Below are positions 27,189-36,494 of a stretch of DNA of 64,000 nt, piece by piece (position 1 is the stretch's first letter; each line of letters starts with the position of its first letter). Location: NCBI RefSeq assembly GCF_008124785.1, contig NZ_VNHU01000003.1, positions 124,001-188,000 on the forward strand. Direction: 5' to 3'. A program made the translations under genes and the position numbers. The DNA is from Aquimarina intermedia. GTDB taxonomy: Bacteria; Bacteroidota; Bacteroidia; Flavobacteriales; Flavobacteriaceae. The notes beneath the pieces were generated by a model. It was not told where the DNA came from. It saw only the letters and a list, made by a program, of their open reading frames with translations, and ran no database searches.

Positions 27189-27527
27189 ATGATATTTGAC
27201 ACAAATGGAACAACGACCATCATAACGCAAGAAAAGGCAACGATTACAGAATTTGTAAAAGGAGTAGAGGAAGCTTATGAAAATTTAAAGAATAACAATT
27301 TGATAGTTAATCTTTTTTCGATGAAGGGGATTACAGCTTCAGATATCAACGAATTCTTACGCGTTTCTAAAAAGCATAAAGCCGCAAAACATTCTTTTGT
27401 AATAGTTACTGATAGTATCTCCTATACAGATGTGCCTAACGAACTTACACTGGTGCCATCTTTGAGAGAAGCTCATGATCTTATTGAAATGGAAGAAATT
27501 GAACGTGATCTGGATTTACAAGAATAG
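27189..27527 (+). CDS. Small conserved-type protein in the pyrB/rnz neighbourhood, STAS-like
   Basis: The 112-residue product starts 3 nt after pyrB ends, so it belongs to that transcript. The strand-helix pattern (NTLIVNL-type strand, then SMKGITASDINEFLRVSKKHK, a strand SFVIVTDS, and a C-terminal acidic helix) resembles a STAS/SpoIIAA-like fold. There is no serine in the usual phospho-acceptor context that I can be sure of. Such small proteins are sometimes loosely named after the neighbouring ribonuclease Z, but it has no metallo-beta-lactamase motif. The function is unknown. Confidence 0.75.
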   Translation: MIFDTNGTTTIITQEKATITEFVKGVEEAYENLKNNNLIVNLFSMKGITASDINEFLRVSKKHKAAKHSFVIVTDSISYTDVPNELTLVPSLREAHDLIEMEEIERDLDLQE

Positions 27528-27567
27528 ATGGGAATCAGTAATTATACCTATTGCTTTAATTTTCGTT

Positions 27568-27900
27568 TTATTTAGCTTTTTGCCAAGGAAATTTTCCTTC
27601 CAATTCAACTTGTAACGAAAAACTTAATAGGGTTCTTATGAGAATAATTATACCAAGTGTCAGCACTTTATCCATTGAGGGTTCTGTGATAACAGTGGCA
27701 ATAATATCGGCGCCTACAAGGATCTCTAAACCAAGGAGAATTGATTTTCCAATATCCTGACGTAGCGTATCAAAATTACGAGTTTTTTGATCTTTCAATT
27801 TGAAGATATATTTTAATAAAGCATAACATATGCCGACGGTAATAAGCAAAACACCTAAAAATTCAAGAATACGAGCTATAAGGTCTATGTAAGAATGCAT
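27568..27900 (-). CDS. DUF1622-family inner-membrane protein
   Basis: This 110-residue protein has three hydrophobic segments: ILEFLGVLLITVGICYALL, a central ILLGLEILVGADIIATVI, and TLGIIILIRTLLSFSLQVEL. The phrase GLEILVGADIIATVI followed by IRTLLSFSLQVELEG is typical of the DUF1622 family. The function is unknown. It lies between the pyr genes and rnz on the opposite strand. Confidence 0.85.
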   Translation of the reverse strand: MHSYIDLIARILEFLGVLLITVGICYALLKYIFKLKDQKTRNFDTLRQDIGKSILLGLEILVGADIIATVITEPSMDKVLTLGIIILIRTLLSFSLQVELEGKFPWQKAK

Positions 27901-28079
27901 TTGATCTTTATTTTATTTGGATTAAGTTACAAAAGTTTTTTTGCTTGATAACAGGCGTACTTTGTATCTATAAATTAAATTTTAATCCATGGATCATGTC
28001 TTTTTTATAAAAAGCTGAAAATTCTAAAATTCTTCGGTAAGAATTTTTATTTTACAGCGTCCTTAAAGAATAAACAATT

Positions 28080-28985
28080 TTGAAGCTTACAATACTTGGC
28101 TGCTATGCGGCTACTCCCAGAACGCTAACCAACCCCACTTCTCAAGTACTCGAGATCAACTCTCATGTTTTTCTGATTGATTGCGGAGAGGGTACGCAAG
28201 TTGAATTACGACGTAAAAAAATAAAGTTTTCACGCATTCGACATATTTTTATATCCCATCTTCACGGAGATCACGTTTTTGGACTTATTGGGTTAGTTTC
28301 TACCTTTAAAATGTTGGGTCGCGAAGCACCCTTAAATATATATGGGCCTAAAGGAATTAAAGAGTTTATAACACTCCAGTTAAAACTCTCTAACTCATGG
28401 ACAGATTATCCACTTCATTTCCACGAGTTAACATCTAAAAATTCTGAGATGGTCTTTGAAGATGAAAAGATATCTGTTCGTACCATCCCTTTACAACATC
28501 GGGTATACTGCAACGGTTACTTATTTGAAGAAAAGCCGGGTGAAAGAAAGCTTATTCTTAGCAAGGTAATGAATTATAATATTGATGTAGCGTATTATCG
28601 CTCAATTAAAAAGGGCAAAGATGTACTGCTAGATGATGGAACACTTATTAAGAATGAAACAATAACCGCCCCCCCAAAACCTACCAAAAGCTATGCGTTT
28701 TGTAGCGATACCAGATATGACGAGGCAAAAATAAGTTTACTACAAAACGTAACGGTGTTGTATCATGAGGCTACTTTTCTCGAAAGCCACAAACATCTAG
28801 CGGCGACGACGGGACATAGTACCGCTATTGAAGCAGGTATGATTGCTAAAAAAAGTAATGTAGACACACTCATTTTAGGTCATTTTTCTACCCGATACAA
28901 AGATATTAGTTTATTTAAAGAAGAAGCTGAAACCGTATTTGATGCTGTAATGGTGGCTGATGATGGTAAAGTTTTTGACTTCTAA
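28080..28985 (+). CDS. rnz: Ribonuclease Z (tRNA 3' endonuclease)
   Basis: The zinc-binding metallo-beta-lactamase motif SHLHGDHVFGL is followed by the downstream ligands in LQHRVYCNGY, FCSDTRYDEA and LGHFSTRY. RNase Z cleaves pre-tRNA 3' trailers. Residue FLESHKHLAATTGHSTAIEAG is the usual HEAT-type motif region. The length of 301 is right. The start is TTG at 28080 (TTG AAG CTT), since the family begins MKLTILG and no ATG is available. Confidence 0.95.
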   Translation: MKLTILGCYAATPRTLTNPTSQVLEINSHVFLIDCGEGTQVELRRKKIKFSRIRHIFISHLHGDHVFGLIGLVSTFKMLGREAPLNIYGPKGIKEFITLQLKLSNSWTDYPLHFHELTSKNSEMVFEDEKISVRTIPLQHRVYCNGYLFEEKPGERKLILSKVMNYNIDVAYYRSIKKGKDVLLDDGTLIKNETITAPPKPTKSYAFCSDTRYDEAKISLLQNVTVLYHEATFLESHKHLAATTGHSTAIEAGMIAKKSNVDTLILGHFSTRYKDISLFKEEAETVFDAVMVADDGKVFDF

Positions 28986-29048
28986 AAATAGTTTATTTTT
29001 ATAGTAAATTAGAACTGGCAGTAGTAAATTGCATTAAAATCACTAGTT

Positions 29049-29696
29049 ATGAATCGAGACCTCACAGATTATCGAAAATCTTATAATAAAGGCTATTTAA
29101 ATGAAGACGAGATTTCAGACGCTCCTTTGTCTATATTTTCAGATTGGTTTAAGGTGGCAGAAGAAGATGAAGCTATTGATGAGGCAAATGCTATGACCTT
29201 GGGAACTATTGGGTTGGATGGCTTTCCTAAAACAAGAATTGTATTATTAAAGCATTATGATGACAAGGGATTCGTTTTCTACACAAACTATACATCTGAA
29301 AAAGGAGAAGCTATTTCACATAACGGTAGAGTTTGTATATCGTTCTTTTGGCCAAGTTTGGAACGACAGGTTATCATACAAGGAATAGCTGAAAAAATAT
29401 CCGATGAACAAAGTACAGCATATTACAAATTACGTCCAAGAGGTAGTCAGTTAGGTGCTTGGGTATCCGATCAAAGTGCGGTGATTGACTCACGAGCGGT
29501 ATTAGAAGAAAAACTACAAATTTTAGAAACGAGATATCAAGGCAAATCAATTCCTAAACCGGATTTTTGGGGAGGATTTAGAGTTAAGCCTGTGTCGTTT
29601 GAATTTTGGCAAGGTCGCGAGAATCGTTTACATGATAGAATACGTTATACGCCGACTTCAGATTCGTCTTGGAAAATAGATCGATTATCTCCTTAA
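29049..29696 (+). CDS. pdxH: Pyridoxamine 5'-phosphate oxidase
   Basis: PdxH oxidises PNP/PMP to pyridoxal phosphate with FMN. Diagnostic stretches are NAMTLGTIGLDGFPKTRIVL, GFVFYTNYTSEKG, RPRGSQLGAWVSDQS and the C-terminal FWQGRENRLHDRIRYTP with a closing WKIDRLSP. Its 215 residues are normal. The last 12 nt overlap the 3' end of the convergent OmpA/DUF11 gene. Confidence 0.96.
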   Translation: MNRDLTDYRKSYNKGYLNEDEISDAPLSIFSDWFKVAEEDEAIDEANAMTLGTIGLDGFPKTRIVLLKHYDDKGFVFYTNYTSEKGEAISHNGRVCISFFWPSLERQVIIQGIAEKISDEQSTAYYKLRPRGSQLGAWVSDQSAVIDSRAVLEEKLQILETRYQGKSIPKPDFWGGFRVKPVSFEFWQGRENRLHDRIRYTPTSDSSWKIDRLSP

Positions 29697-31910
29697 GTTT
29701 TGGGAAGTAGCAGTTGTAGTTGTTAGTGGCGGCATAATTATAAAGTTTGATCTTCTATTGATCTTATACTCATCCTCAGAGCAATCCTTACCATCACCAC
29801 AGTTGTTTAATGGTTTGCTTTCGCCAAATCCTGTATATGAAAGAATGCGATTTGCAGTAATTTGGTTGCTTATCAAATAGTTGTATATTGATTCAGCCCT
29901 TTTCTTTGATAGGTTTAAGTTATATTTATAATCGCCTCTGCTATCAGAATGTGTTTCTATTTTGATAACCATGTTGGGATAACTGTTGATCATCAGATCA
30001 ACAATTTTATTTAATTCTTCTTCTGCACGCGTTGTTATATTCCATTTATCAAACTCAAAATAAATCTCATCAAGAGCAATTAAATCACGAAGTGTTTTAG
30101 ATAACTCTGTTGTAGATTGTATCGAGGCGATGGGAGCAGGGATTGATGGTTTTATGTCAATAGGGTTAAGACCCGTTGCCTGTGTTTGCTCAGATCCCTT
30201 ATCATCACGTAAATCTTTCGGTGTAAAGGCTATATTTTTCATGGCTTGTTGCGAAGCTTTAAACACTAAACTTTCTGTGTTGGGGCATTTTAGATCCGTA
30301 ATATCCAAGGCCAATTTAAAAGAATAAAAGTCAGGTAGCTTACATTGATTTATATAATTGTAGCCTTGTGATAACTTAATATCTTCATTCAGCGAGCCGG
30401 TAAATTCGGCAATTACAGGCTGATCTTCTATGAATAAATCTTCAATTTCATTAATTGTGGTACAGGATGCGTTAACCTTAACTTTGTACCTTATGGTAAA
30501 AGGCTCACTTTCCATGGTGACAAGTTTATCCGGAACCTTGAAATTTAGAGTATTGGTTGCAGGATCAAAAGATTTTTTAATTTTTCTCGGAGCTTCAATT
30601 GAATTTTCCACCAGAGAAACATTACTTGGAAGTTGATCTTTTATAAGTGTATGTTGAGCATCGTCATTACCATCATTAAAAATGGTTAAACTATAGGCAA
30701 TTTCCTGATCGGGAGATACGGCATCATTAGGATAAACAAATGAATTATCAGCATAGCGGGACCGTTTGATCATGTGGATAGCAGGTTCATATATTTCAAC
30801 ACTAAAAGCTACGGCGGTAACCGAATAACCATCACTCTCTGTTAAGAGCCTGAAATTTGCTTGGGTCTGATTATTTCCGATAAAACTATTGCGTGTATTT
30901 TTAATGTCAAAAACATCAGCATCATATCCCAATGTATTGGAACTGGCAGGCTTACGTGTTCTTACATTCTTTCCATTTTCAGTAATATTAGCGTTAAAGA
31001 AGTTGTTCATCGGATTGCTACCATCAGTAATTCCTTTGAAACTATGGGACTCATTCGATTGCATTTGCAAACGATCTCCTTTTATTCCTTTATCTCCTTC
31101 AAAAGCTATGATACCTAATTTTCCATGAACAGCACCTTTTGGAATAGTTTGGAAATTATCAAAAGTAAATTCAACGGGAGCTGCCTTCGTGTCAATATTT
31201 ACAAAACCATCGTAGACATAAAAACGTTTTCGGGTAGCTTTATCATCTTCATAAATCACAATCATCGTCCATCCACCAGCTAAACCATTACCTAAATTCT
31301 CATCGCTGTTAGATGCGGTAGTAGAAGCAGGTATATTGGCGACTGTATAGGTTCCTTGAGGGTTTGAAAGAGAAGTTACATAAGTCGTAATATCTTTGTA
31401 ACACGAATATTGTTTGAATTCTGACCTTTCATTGGTATAATAATCATGTATTACCGTAGCGTTATCTAAAGATGTATAGGTTTGTGCATTTGGAAATTTT
31501 ATTTTTACTGCGGTGATATCATTTTCACGAGTAGCATCAGCATAGGCAGCAGTCCAGTAGAGTCCAACATGTTTTATCGTAGCGCAAGGGTTTAGCAAGG
31601 TAAGATCTGCACTGCTAGAGTTGAATGTATCGGGATCATTATCAATATCGATAAATCCCATTTGGAATTGGTTATTTAACCCACCATCGTTATAATCCAT
31701 CGTAGGATCAAAGGGTTGGGTGCCATCGTCATGATTGACCTTTCCAAGTATAGTATTAGAAACAAATTTAAAATCTCCTTTTAGCGTGAACTCAGAACGT
31801 TTACTTAATGGTACTTCAACTTGTCCAAAATGAAAGGTATAACAAACTATAGACACCAAAAGTGTTAAGTAAAAGTTTTTATTAGTATGTATCAGAGTTC
31901 TGGAGTTCAT
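29685..31910 (-). CDS. Secreted DUF11/OmpA-family surface protein
   Basis: A signal peptide ends near HFGQ. Residues ~30-370 form a beta-rich region (ATIKHVGLYWTAAYAD, LGNGLAGGWTMIVIYEDD, NIDTKAAPVEFTFDNFQTIP) common in flavobacterial surface proteins. Residues ~375-480 resemble a DUF11 repeat (EIAYSLTIFNDGNDDAQ, LIKDQLPSNVSLVENSI). The C-terminus (~615-735) is an OmpA domain, with IYFEFDKWNITTRAEEELNK, ETHSDSRGDYKYNLNLSKKR and YKINRRSNFII. This combination suggests a cell-wall-anchored envelope protein. It is the only gene on its strand here, opposite the polyphosphate operon. The 5' region to 32281 is gene-free. Confidence 0.85.
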   Translation of the reverse strand: MNSRTLIHTNKNFYLTLLVSIVCYTFHFGQVEVPLSKRSEFTLKGDFKFVSNTILGKVNHDDGTQPFDPTMDYNDGGLNNQFQMGFIDIDNDPDTFNSSSADLTLLNPCATIKHVGLYWTAAYADATRENDITAVKIKFPNAQTYTSLDNATVIHDYYTNERSEFKQYSCYKDITTYVTSLSNPQGTYTVANIPASTTASNSDENLGNGLAGGWTMIVIYEDDKATRKRFYVYDGFVNIDTKAAPVEFTFDNFQTIPKGAVHGKLGIIAFEGDKGIKGDRLQMQSNESHSFKGITDGSNPMNNFFNANITENGKNVRTRKPASSNTLGYDADVFDIKNTRNSFIGNNQTQANFRLLTESDGYSVTAVAFSVEIYEPAIHMIKRSRYADNSFVYPNDAVSPDQEIAYSLTIFNDGNDDAQHTLIKDQLPSNVSLVENSIEAPRKIKKSFDPATNTLNFKVPDKLVTMESEPFTIRYKVKVNASCTTINEIEDLFIEDQPVIAEFTGSLNEDIKLSQGYNYINQCKLPDFYSFKLALDITDLKCPNTESLVFKASQQAMKNIAFTPKDLRDDKGSEQTQATGLNPIDIKPSIPAPIASIQSTTELSKTLRDLIALDEIYFEFDKWNITTRAEEELNKIVDLMINSYPNMVIKIETHSDSRGDYKYNLNLSKKRAESIYNYLISNQITANRILSYTGFGESKPLNNCGDGKDCSEDEYKINRRSNFIIMPPLTTTTATSQNLRR

Positions 31911-32281
31911 ACCTATAGTATAGTATTCATATTCTAAGTATTGTTGTTTTAATATCTAACCAACAGTAACAACCTTTTTTATTATTGAATATTGTAAGTT
32001 AGCTGAGAGTAAAATTAGATTTTAACAATTAATTTTATAAGAAAAAAATCGCTTTTTCGACATAAAAGCGATTTTTATCGTTTAACGGTTTGTTAGTAGT
32101 CACTTCATTGTCAGATATTTAATAGGTATTAACAGGAATGTTTTATAAGTAGGTGTAAAGCCATCCGAATGTTATTTATTTGCCTAAATAATTATTTTTA
32201 TTGCTTATTATTTAGAAGTGTGCTATCGAATTCTTAAACTTGTGTATCCAAAGTACAGTAGATTAAATTAGAAGCTGTTTT
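31911..32281. other. 371-nt divergent intergenic region with one hairpin
   Basis: This spacer separates the start of the minus-strand OmpA/DUF11 gene from the start of the SixA-like gene. It should contain promoters for both directions. Apart from the perfect hairpin at 32044-32076 it is AT-rich and shows no clear TAnnTTTG box in the plus direction. Confidence 0.6.
32044..32076. terminator. Perfect 13-bp hairpin flanked by A/T runs in a divergent region
   Basis: Positions 32044-32056 (aaaaatcgctttt) pair perfectly with 32064-32076 around a 7-nt loop. The A-run on one side and the T-run on the other make it terminator-like in both directions. No gene ends here, so it may close an unannotated small transcript or act as an insulator. 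Confidence 0.5.
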
Positions 32282-32767
32282 ATGAAAAAACTCATCCTTA
32301 TTCGTCATGCTAAGTCGTCATGGAAGTTTGATGTAACTGATCATCAAAGACCCTTAAAAAAGCGAGGTAAAAATGACGCTAAGCTTATTGGTAAACGTTT
32401 GCGTAAGCTTGGTATAACGGCGGATAAGATTATTTGTAGTGATGCAAAGCGAACGCAAATGACTGCATCGATCATTCTAGATGAATTAGAGATGAAGAAT
32501 ACGGATTTTTCATTAGATCATGCTTTATATGATTTTGAAGGCACTCATGTATTCGAGTCTATAAGAGCAACAAATGTTGAAATTGATACCTTGATGGTTT
32601 TTGGTCATAATTACGCATTAACTGCTTTGGCTAATACCTTAGGAGATCAGGTAATTGACAATATTCCTACAGCCGGGGTTGTAATAATTGAATTTGCAAA
32701 TAAACGATGGTCTAGTATTTCTGTAGGAAAAACCTCACTAACACTTTTTCCTAAAGAGTTAAGATAA
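32282..32767 (+). CDS. SixA-like histidine phosphatase
   Basis: The N-terminal phospho-histidine motif is LILIRHAKSSW (RHG-type), followed by the second-site KRGKNDAKLIGKRL and ICSDAKRTQMTA arginine region, and a C-terminal histidine motif VFGHNYAL. At 161 residues it fits the short SixA branch, which dephosphorylates phosphohistidines on proteins; the substrate here is unknown. Its TAA overlaps the ppk start (TAATG), so it is co-translated with ppk1 and ppx, suggesting a job in phosphate or polyphosphate metabolism. Confidence 0.88.
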   Translation: MKKLILIRHAKSSWKFDVTDHQRPLKKRGKNDAKLIGKRLRKLGITADKIICSDAKRTQMTASIILDELEMKNTDFSLDHALYDFEGTHVFESIRATNVEIDTLMVFGHNYALTALANTLGDQVIDNIPTAGVVIIEFANKRWSSISVGKTSLTLFPKELR

Positions 32768-34872
32768 TGCCAAAAAACTATAAAAACAAGTACATAAATA
32801 GGGAGTTAAGTTGGTTGCAGTTCAATGCAAGAGTGCTTCAGGAAGCTTCAGATGAAACTGTTCCTCTCTTAGAACGTCTGCGATTTATTGGTATTTTTTC
32901 GAATAATCTGGATGAGTTCTTTAAAGTACGTTATGCGACAATAAAGCGAATTGATTTAGCGGGTAAGGATGGGAAAAATGTTTTAAAAGGGCGGACAGCA
33001 AGTGATCTATTAGAGCAAATAACCAAGATTGTAATTAAACAACAATCTGAGAGCTTAAAAATTATTAATACCATTAAAAATAGATTGACGGATCACGGGA
33101 TATTTATAATTAATGAGAAAGAGGTGTCTGCTGATCAGGATGCTTTTATTCGTAATTATTTTATCACCAAAGTCAGTCCGGCACTGGTAACTTATATTTT
33201 AAATGATTTAGAAGAGTTTCCTCATTTAAAGGATAGTGTAGCCTACCTTGCGGTACGATTAATTCTCAAAAATAAGTCCATAACTTCCGGTATTAGTGAT
33301 AGTGCGATGGATATTGATCGCCGTGAGCGTATTTATGCTTTGATCGAGATACCTAAAAACACAGAACGCTTTGTAGTACTTCCCGAAAAAGACGGAAATA
33401 AGTACATCATCATGTTAGATGATCTTATCAGGTACTGTATGCACATCAACTTCAGTATTTTTGATTACGATACTGCAAAGGCGAACATGATTAAAATTAC
33501 CAGAGATGCCCAATTAGATTTTGATAATGATCTTAGTAAAAGTTTTATTGAGAAAATATCCAGTAGTGTGAAATCACGTCGGGACGGAGAACCTGTACGT
33601 TTTGTATACGATAAGAATATTGATCAAAAAACTTTAGATTACCTAATGAATAAAATGGGAATTGACTATACAGATAGTATTATTCCCGGGGGACGCTATC
33701 ATAATCGCAGAGATTATATGAACTTTCCTGATTTGAAAAATCCGGAATTGGTGTATCAAAATCTAGTTCCTTTACCAATTCCGGGATTAAGTCTTCAAGG
33801 GAGTTTATTAGACAAAATTGCGGAGAAGGATTTTTTACAATATACACCATATCACACCTTTTCATATACGGTTAAGTTTTTGAGAGAAGCTGCAATCGAT
33901 CCGAAGGTGAAAACAATTAAAATTACTATTTATCGCCTTGCTTCAATTTCGCACATTGCAAGCTCCTTAATTAATGCTGTAAAAAACGGAAAAACCGTAA
34001 CGGTTCAAATTGAATTACAAGCCCGGTTTGATGAAGAAGCAAATATTAAGTATGCCGAACAAATGCAACGAGAAGGTGTTAAACTTATCTTCGGAGTACC
34101 GGGACTCAAAGTGCATTGCAAAACTTGTGTTATAGAAAGAGAAGAAGAGGGAAAGTTGAAACGTTATGGGTTTATTAGTACAGGTAATTTCAACGAGTCA
34201 ACAGCCAGAATTTACACAGACTATACCTTATTCACGACAAACGAAGAAATTTTAAAAGAAGCGAATAAGGTTTTTAAATTTTTTGAGATTAATTATAAAG
34301 TAACTCGGTATAAGCATTTATTGGTATCTCCACATTATACGCGCTCTTCGTTGATGAATATGATTAATGTAGAAATAGCTAATAGTAAAGCAGGAAAGCC
34401 TAACGGAATCAAACTGAAGCTGAATAGTTTGAGTGATTATGACATGATTGACAAACTTTACGAAGCCAGTTGTGCCGGAGTAAAAATTGACTTAATTGTA
34501 CGAGGAATATGCAGTCTCATACCGGGTATTCCAAATATGAGTGAAAATATTAGAGCGATCAGTGTGATTGATAAATTTTTGGAACATCCAAGACTGTATG
34601 TTTTTGAAAATGGTGGAAATAAGAAAGTGTATATATCATCTGCCGATTGGATGACTAGAAATTTGGATCGTAGGGTTGAAATTTCCTGTCCAATCTATGA
34701 TGAGGATATCAAACAAGAGCTTTTGGAAACTTTTCAAATTTGTTGGAATGATAATGTAAAAGCAAGGAAGCTGTCAGACGATCAAAACAATCAATATGTA
34801 CGTAATAATAAAACAAAAATAAGATCTCAGGTAGCTACCTATGATTACTATGTTGAAAAATTAAGAAACTAA
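32767..34872 (+). CDS. ppk1: Polyphosphate kinase 1
   Basis: PPK1 makes inorganic polyphosphate from ATP through a phosphohistidine. The N-terminus NRELSWLQFNARVLQEA is diagnostic. The catalytic His lies in GLKVHCKTCVIERE, with supporting motifs TIYRLASISHIASSLINA, ELQARFDEEANIKYA and FISTGNFNESTARIYTD. The C-terminal phospholipase-D-like half ends with SADWMTRNLDRRVEISCPI. Length 701 is typical. It overlaps the upstream sixA-like stop by one base and is followed 5 nt later by ppx. Confidence 0.96.
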   Translation: MPKNYKNKYINRELSWLQFNARVLQEASDETVPLLERLRFIGIFSNNLDEFFKVRYATIKRIDLAGKDGKNVLKGRTASDLLEQITKIVIKQQSESLKIINTIKNRLTDHGIFIINEKEVSADQDAFIRNYFITKVSPALVTYILNDLEEFPHLKDSVAYLAVRLILKNKSITSGISDSAMDIDRRERIYALIEIPKNTERFVVLPEKDGNKYIIMLDDLIRYCMHINFSIFDYDTAKANMIKITRDAQLDFDNDLSKSFIEKISSSVKSRRDGEPVRFVYDKNIDQKTLDYLMNKMGIDYTDSIIPGGRYHNRRDYMNFPDLKNPELVYQNLVPLPIPGLSLQGSLLDKIAEKDFLQYTPYHTFSYTVKFLREAAIDPKVKTIKITIYRLASISHIASSLINAVKNGKTVTVQIELQARFDEEANIKYAEQMQREGVKLIFGVPGLKVHCKTCVIEREEEGKLKRYGFISTGNFNESTARIYTDYTLFTTNEEILKEANKVFKFFEINYKVTRYKHLLVSPHYTRSSLMNMINVEIANSKAGKPNGIKLKLNSLSDYDMIDKLYEASCAGVKIDLIVRGICSLIPGIPNMSENIRAISVIDKFLEHPRLYVFENGGNKKVYISSADWMTRNLDRRVEISCPIYDEDIKQELLETFQICWNDNVKARKLSDDQNNQYVRNNKTKIRSQVATYDYYVEKLRN

Positions 34873-34880
34873 TTACTTTG

Positions 34881-35777
34881 TTGACAATAGAAAAATATGG
34901 AGCCATTGATATTGGTTCAAACGCAATTCGGTTACTAATCAGCAGTGTTCATGAAGAGAACGGCAAGGAAACTCGATTTAAAAAAACGAGTCTTGTGCGA
35001 GTACCTATTCGTTTAGGAACAGATGTATTTATTTCAAAAAGAGTGTCTGATGAGAATATTGCCAGAATGATCGATACCATGCAAGCTTATCAACTGCTTA
35101 TGCGAACACATAAAGTAACAAGATATAAAGCTTGTGCAACTTCGGCGATGAGGGAGGCAGAAAACGGAGTGGATATCGTTAATTTAATTGAGGAGAAAAC
35201 CGGGATTTCGATTAATATCATTGATGGTAATGATGAAGCAGCAATGATTGCTATGACTGATTTACATCAGCTCATTAATACCGATGAAACCTATTTATAT
35301 GTGGATGTTGGTGGGGGTAGTACAGAGTTTACGGTATATCATCATGGACATACCGTGACCTCAAAATCGTTTAAATTAGGTACCGTTAGGTTGTTAAACG
35401 ATATGGAATCACCAGAAATATGGGAAGAAGTACGTGTATGGATCAAACAAAACCTTTCTCAATATCCCCGAGTGTATCTTATAGGTTCTGGGGGGAATAT
35501 TAATAACATTTTTAAGAATAGTGGTAAAGCATTAGGAAAACCTTTATCTTATCTTTATCTAAGTTCTTATTATCAATTACTTAATTCTCTTACATACGAC
35601 GAGAGGATCTGGGAACTCAATCTGAATCAGGATAGGGCAGATGTTATCATTCCTGCGACAAAAATTTATCTTTCGGCGATGAAATGGAGCGGAGCCAGGA
35701 AGATTTTTGTTCCTAAAATTGGTTTATCCGACGGAATCATAAAATCTTTATATCAGGATAAACTAAATAATCGTTAA
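34881..35777 (+). CDS. ppx: Exopolyphosphatase / guanosine pentaphosphate phosphohydrolase family
   Basis: The first ASKHA phosphate loop YGAIDIGSNAIRLLI and the second motif YLYVDVGGGSTEFTVYH are clear. Ppx/GppA proteins remove terminal phosphates from polyphosphate or pppGpp. At ~298 residues it is the short, two-domain form. The start is one of two adjacent TTG codons at 34878 and 34881; the second is given here. It directly follows ppk1, so the operon encodes both synthesis and breakdown of polyphosphate. Confidence 0.9.
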   Translation: MTIEKYGAIDIGSNAIRLLISSVHEENGKETRFKKTSLVRVPIRLGTDVFISKRVSDENIARMIDTMQAYQLLMRTHKVTRYKACATSAMREAENGVDIVNLIEEKTGISINIIDGNDEAAMIAMTDLHQLINTDETYLYVDVGGGSTEFTVYHHGHTVTSKSFKLGTVRLLNDMESPEIWEEVRVWIKQNLSQYPRVYLIGSGGNINNIFKNSGKALGKPLSYLYLSSYYQLLNSLTYDERIWELNLNQDRADVIIPATKIYLSAMKWSGARKIFVPKIGLSDGIIKSLYQDKLNNR

Positions 35778-35887
35778 TTACAGAAGACTTGGTTTATATT
35801 CTTGTTAATATTGAATAATGTAAAAAATAAAAATGTCACCAGAAATAAGAACTAACGGTGTATATGATATAATTAAAACTAACACAA

Positions 35888-36436
35888 ATGAAGCATAATT
35901 TACTTTTTCTTTTTATAACAATAGCATGTTTTACCTATTCTTCATACGCTCAAATGAATAGCTATGGGATGAGAATAGGAGCAAATTACAGCACGCTAAG
36001 TGCTGATAATATTCCGGAAGAATTTGACGAGAGCCGTATTGGGGTAGCCGTTGGTTTCTTTGCTGAAATTCCGCTAAACGAAAATTTGAGCCTACAACCG
36101 GAACTGCAATATTCAGCTCAGGGGAATAAACAAGAAAATTTTCGTATTAACTACCTTCAGGCACCCATCGTATTTAAATATGAGTTAAATCGTTTACTCA
36201 ACATCCAATTAGGACCTCAAGTGGGTGTAAAGATTTGGGAATGGGAGGATAGAAATAATTATAAAACTTTTGATTTTGCAGCGGTAGCTGGAATAGGGGT
36301 CAATATTACTAAAAACATTTTTGTGGATCTGCGTTATGCACATGGTCTTAGCAATGTCATCGAAGAAGAGAATTTTGCTTCTATTAAAGATGGGAACAAC
36401 AGAAATATTCAACTTTCTATAGGATATAAAATATAG
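35888..36436 (+). CDS. Outer-membrane beta-barrel protein, PorT/OMP_b-brl-like
   Basis: A signal peptide (LLFLFITIACFTYSSYAQ) precedes alternating amphipathic strands such as YGMRIGANYSTLS, LSLQPELQYSAQGN and IFVDLRYAHGLSNV, ending in IQLSIGYKI. The 182-residue length and the motif of a reader-type eight-stranded barrel fit the small outer-membrane barrel family. The role is unknown. It is 110 nt behind ppx; the AT-rich gap may hold its own promoter. Confidence 0.85.
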   Translation: MKHNLLFLFITIACFTYSSYAQMNSYGMRIGANYSTLSADNIPEEFDESRIGVAVGFFAEIPLNENLSLQPELQYSAQGNKQENFRINYLQAPIVFKYELNRLLNIQLGPQVGVKIWEWEDRNNYKTFDFAAVAGIGVNITKNIFVDLRYAHGLSNVIEEENFASIKDGNNRNIQLSIGYKI

Positions 36437-36460
36437 CATCAATGTCTAAACATTTGTATA

Positions 36461-36494
36461 AAAAGAGACATTCTATCCATGAATTGTCTCTTTT
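36461..36494. terminator. Bidirectional terminator between the barrel gene and miaE
   Basis: A 10-bp stem pairs 36461-36470 (aaaagagaca) with 36485-36494 around a 14-nt loop, with a T-run on the plus strand and an A-run on the other side. It overlaps the last codons of miaE, whose stop is at 36473-36475. Confidence 0.65.
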
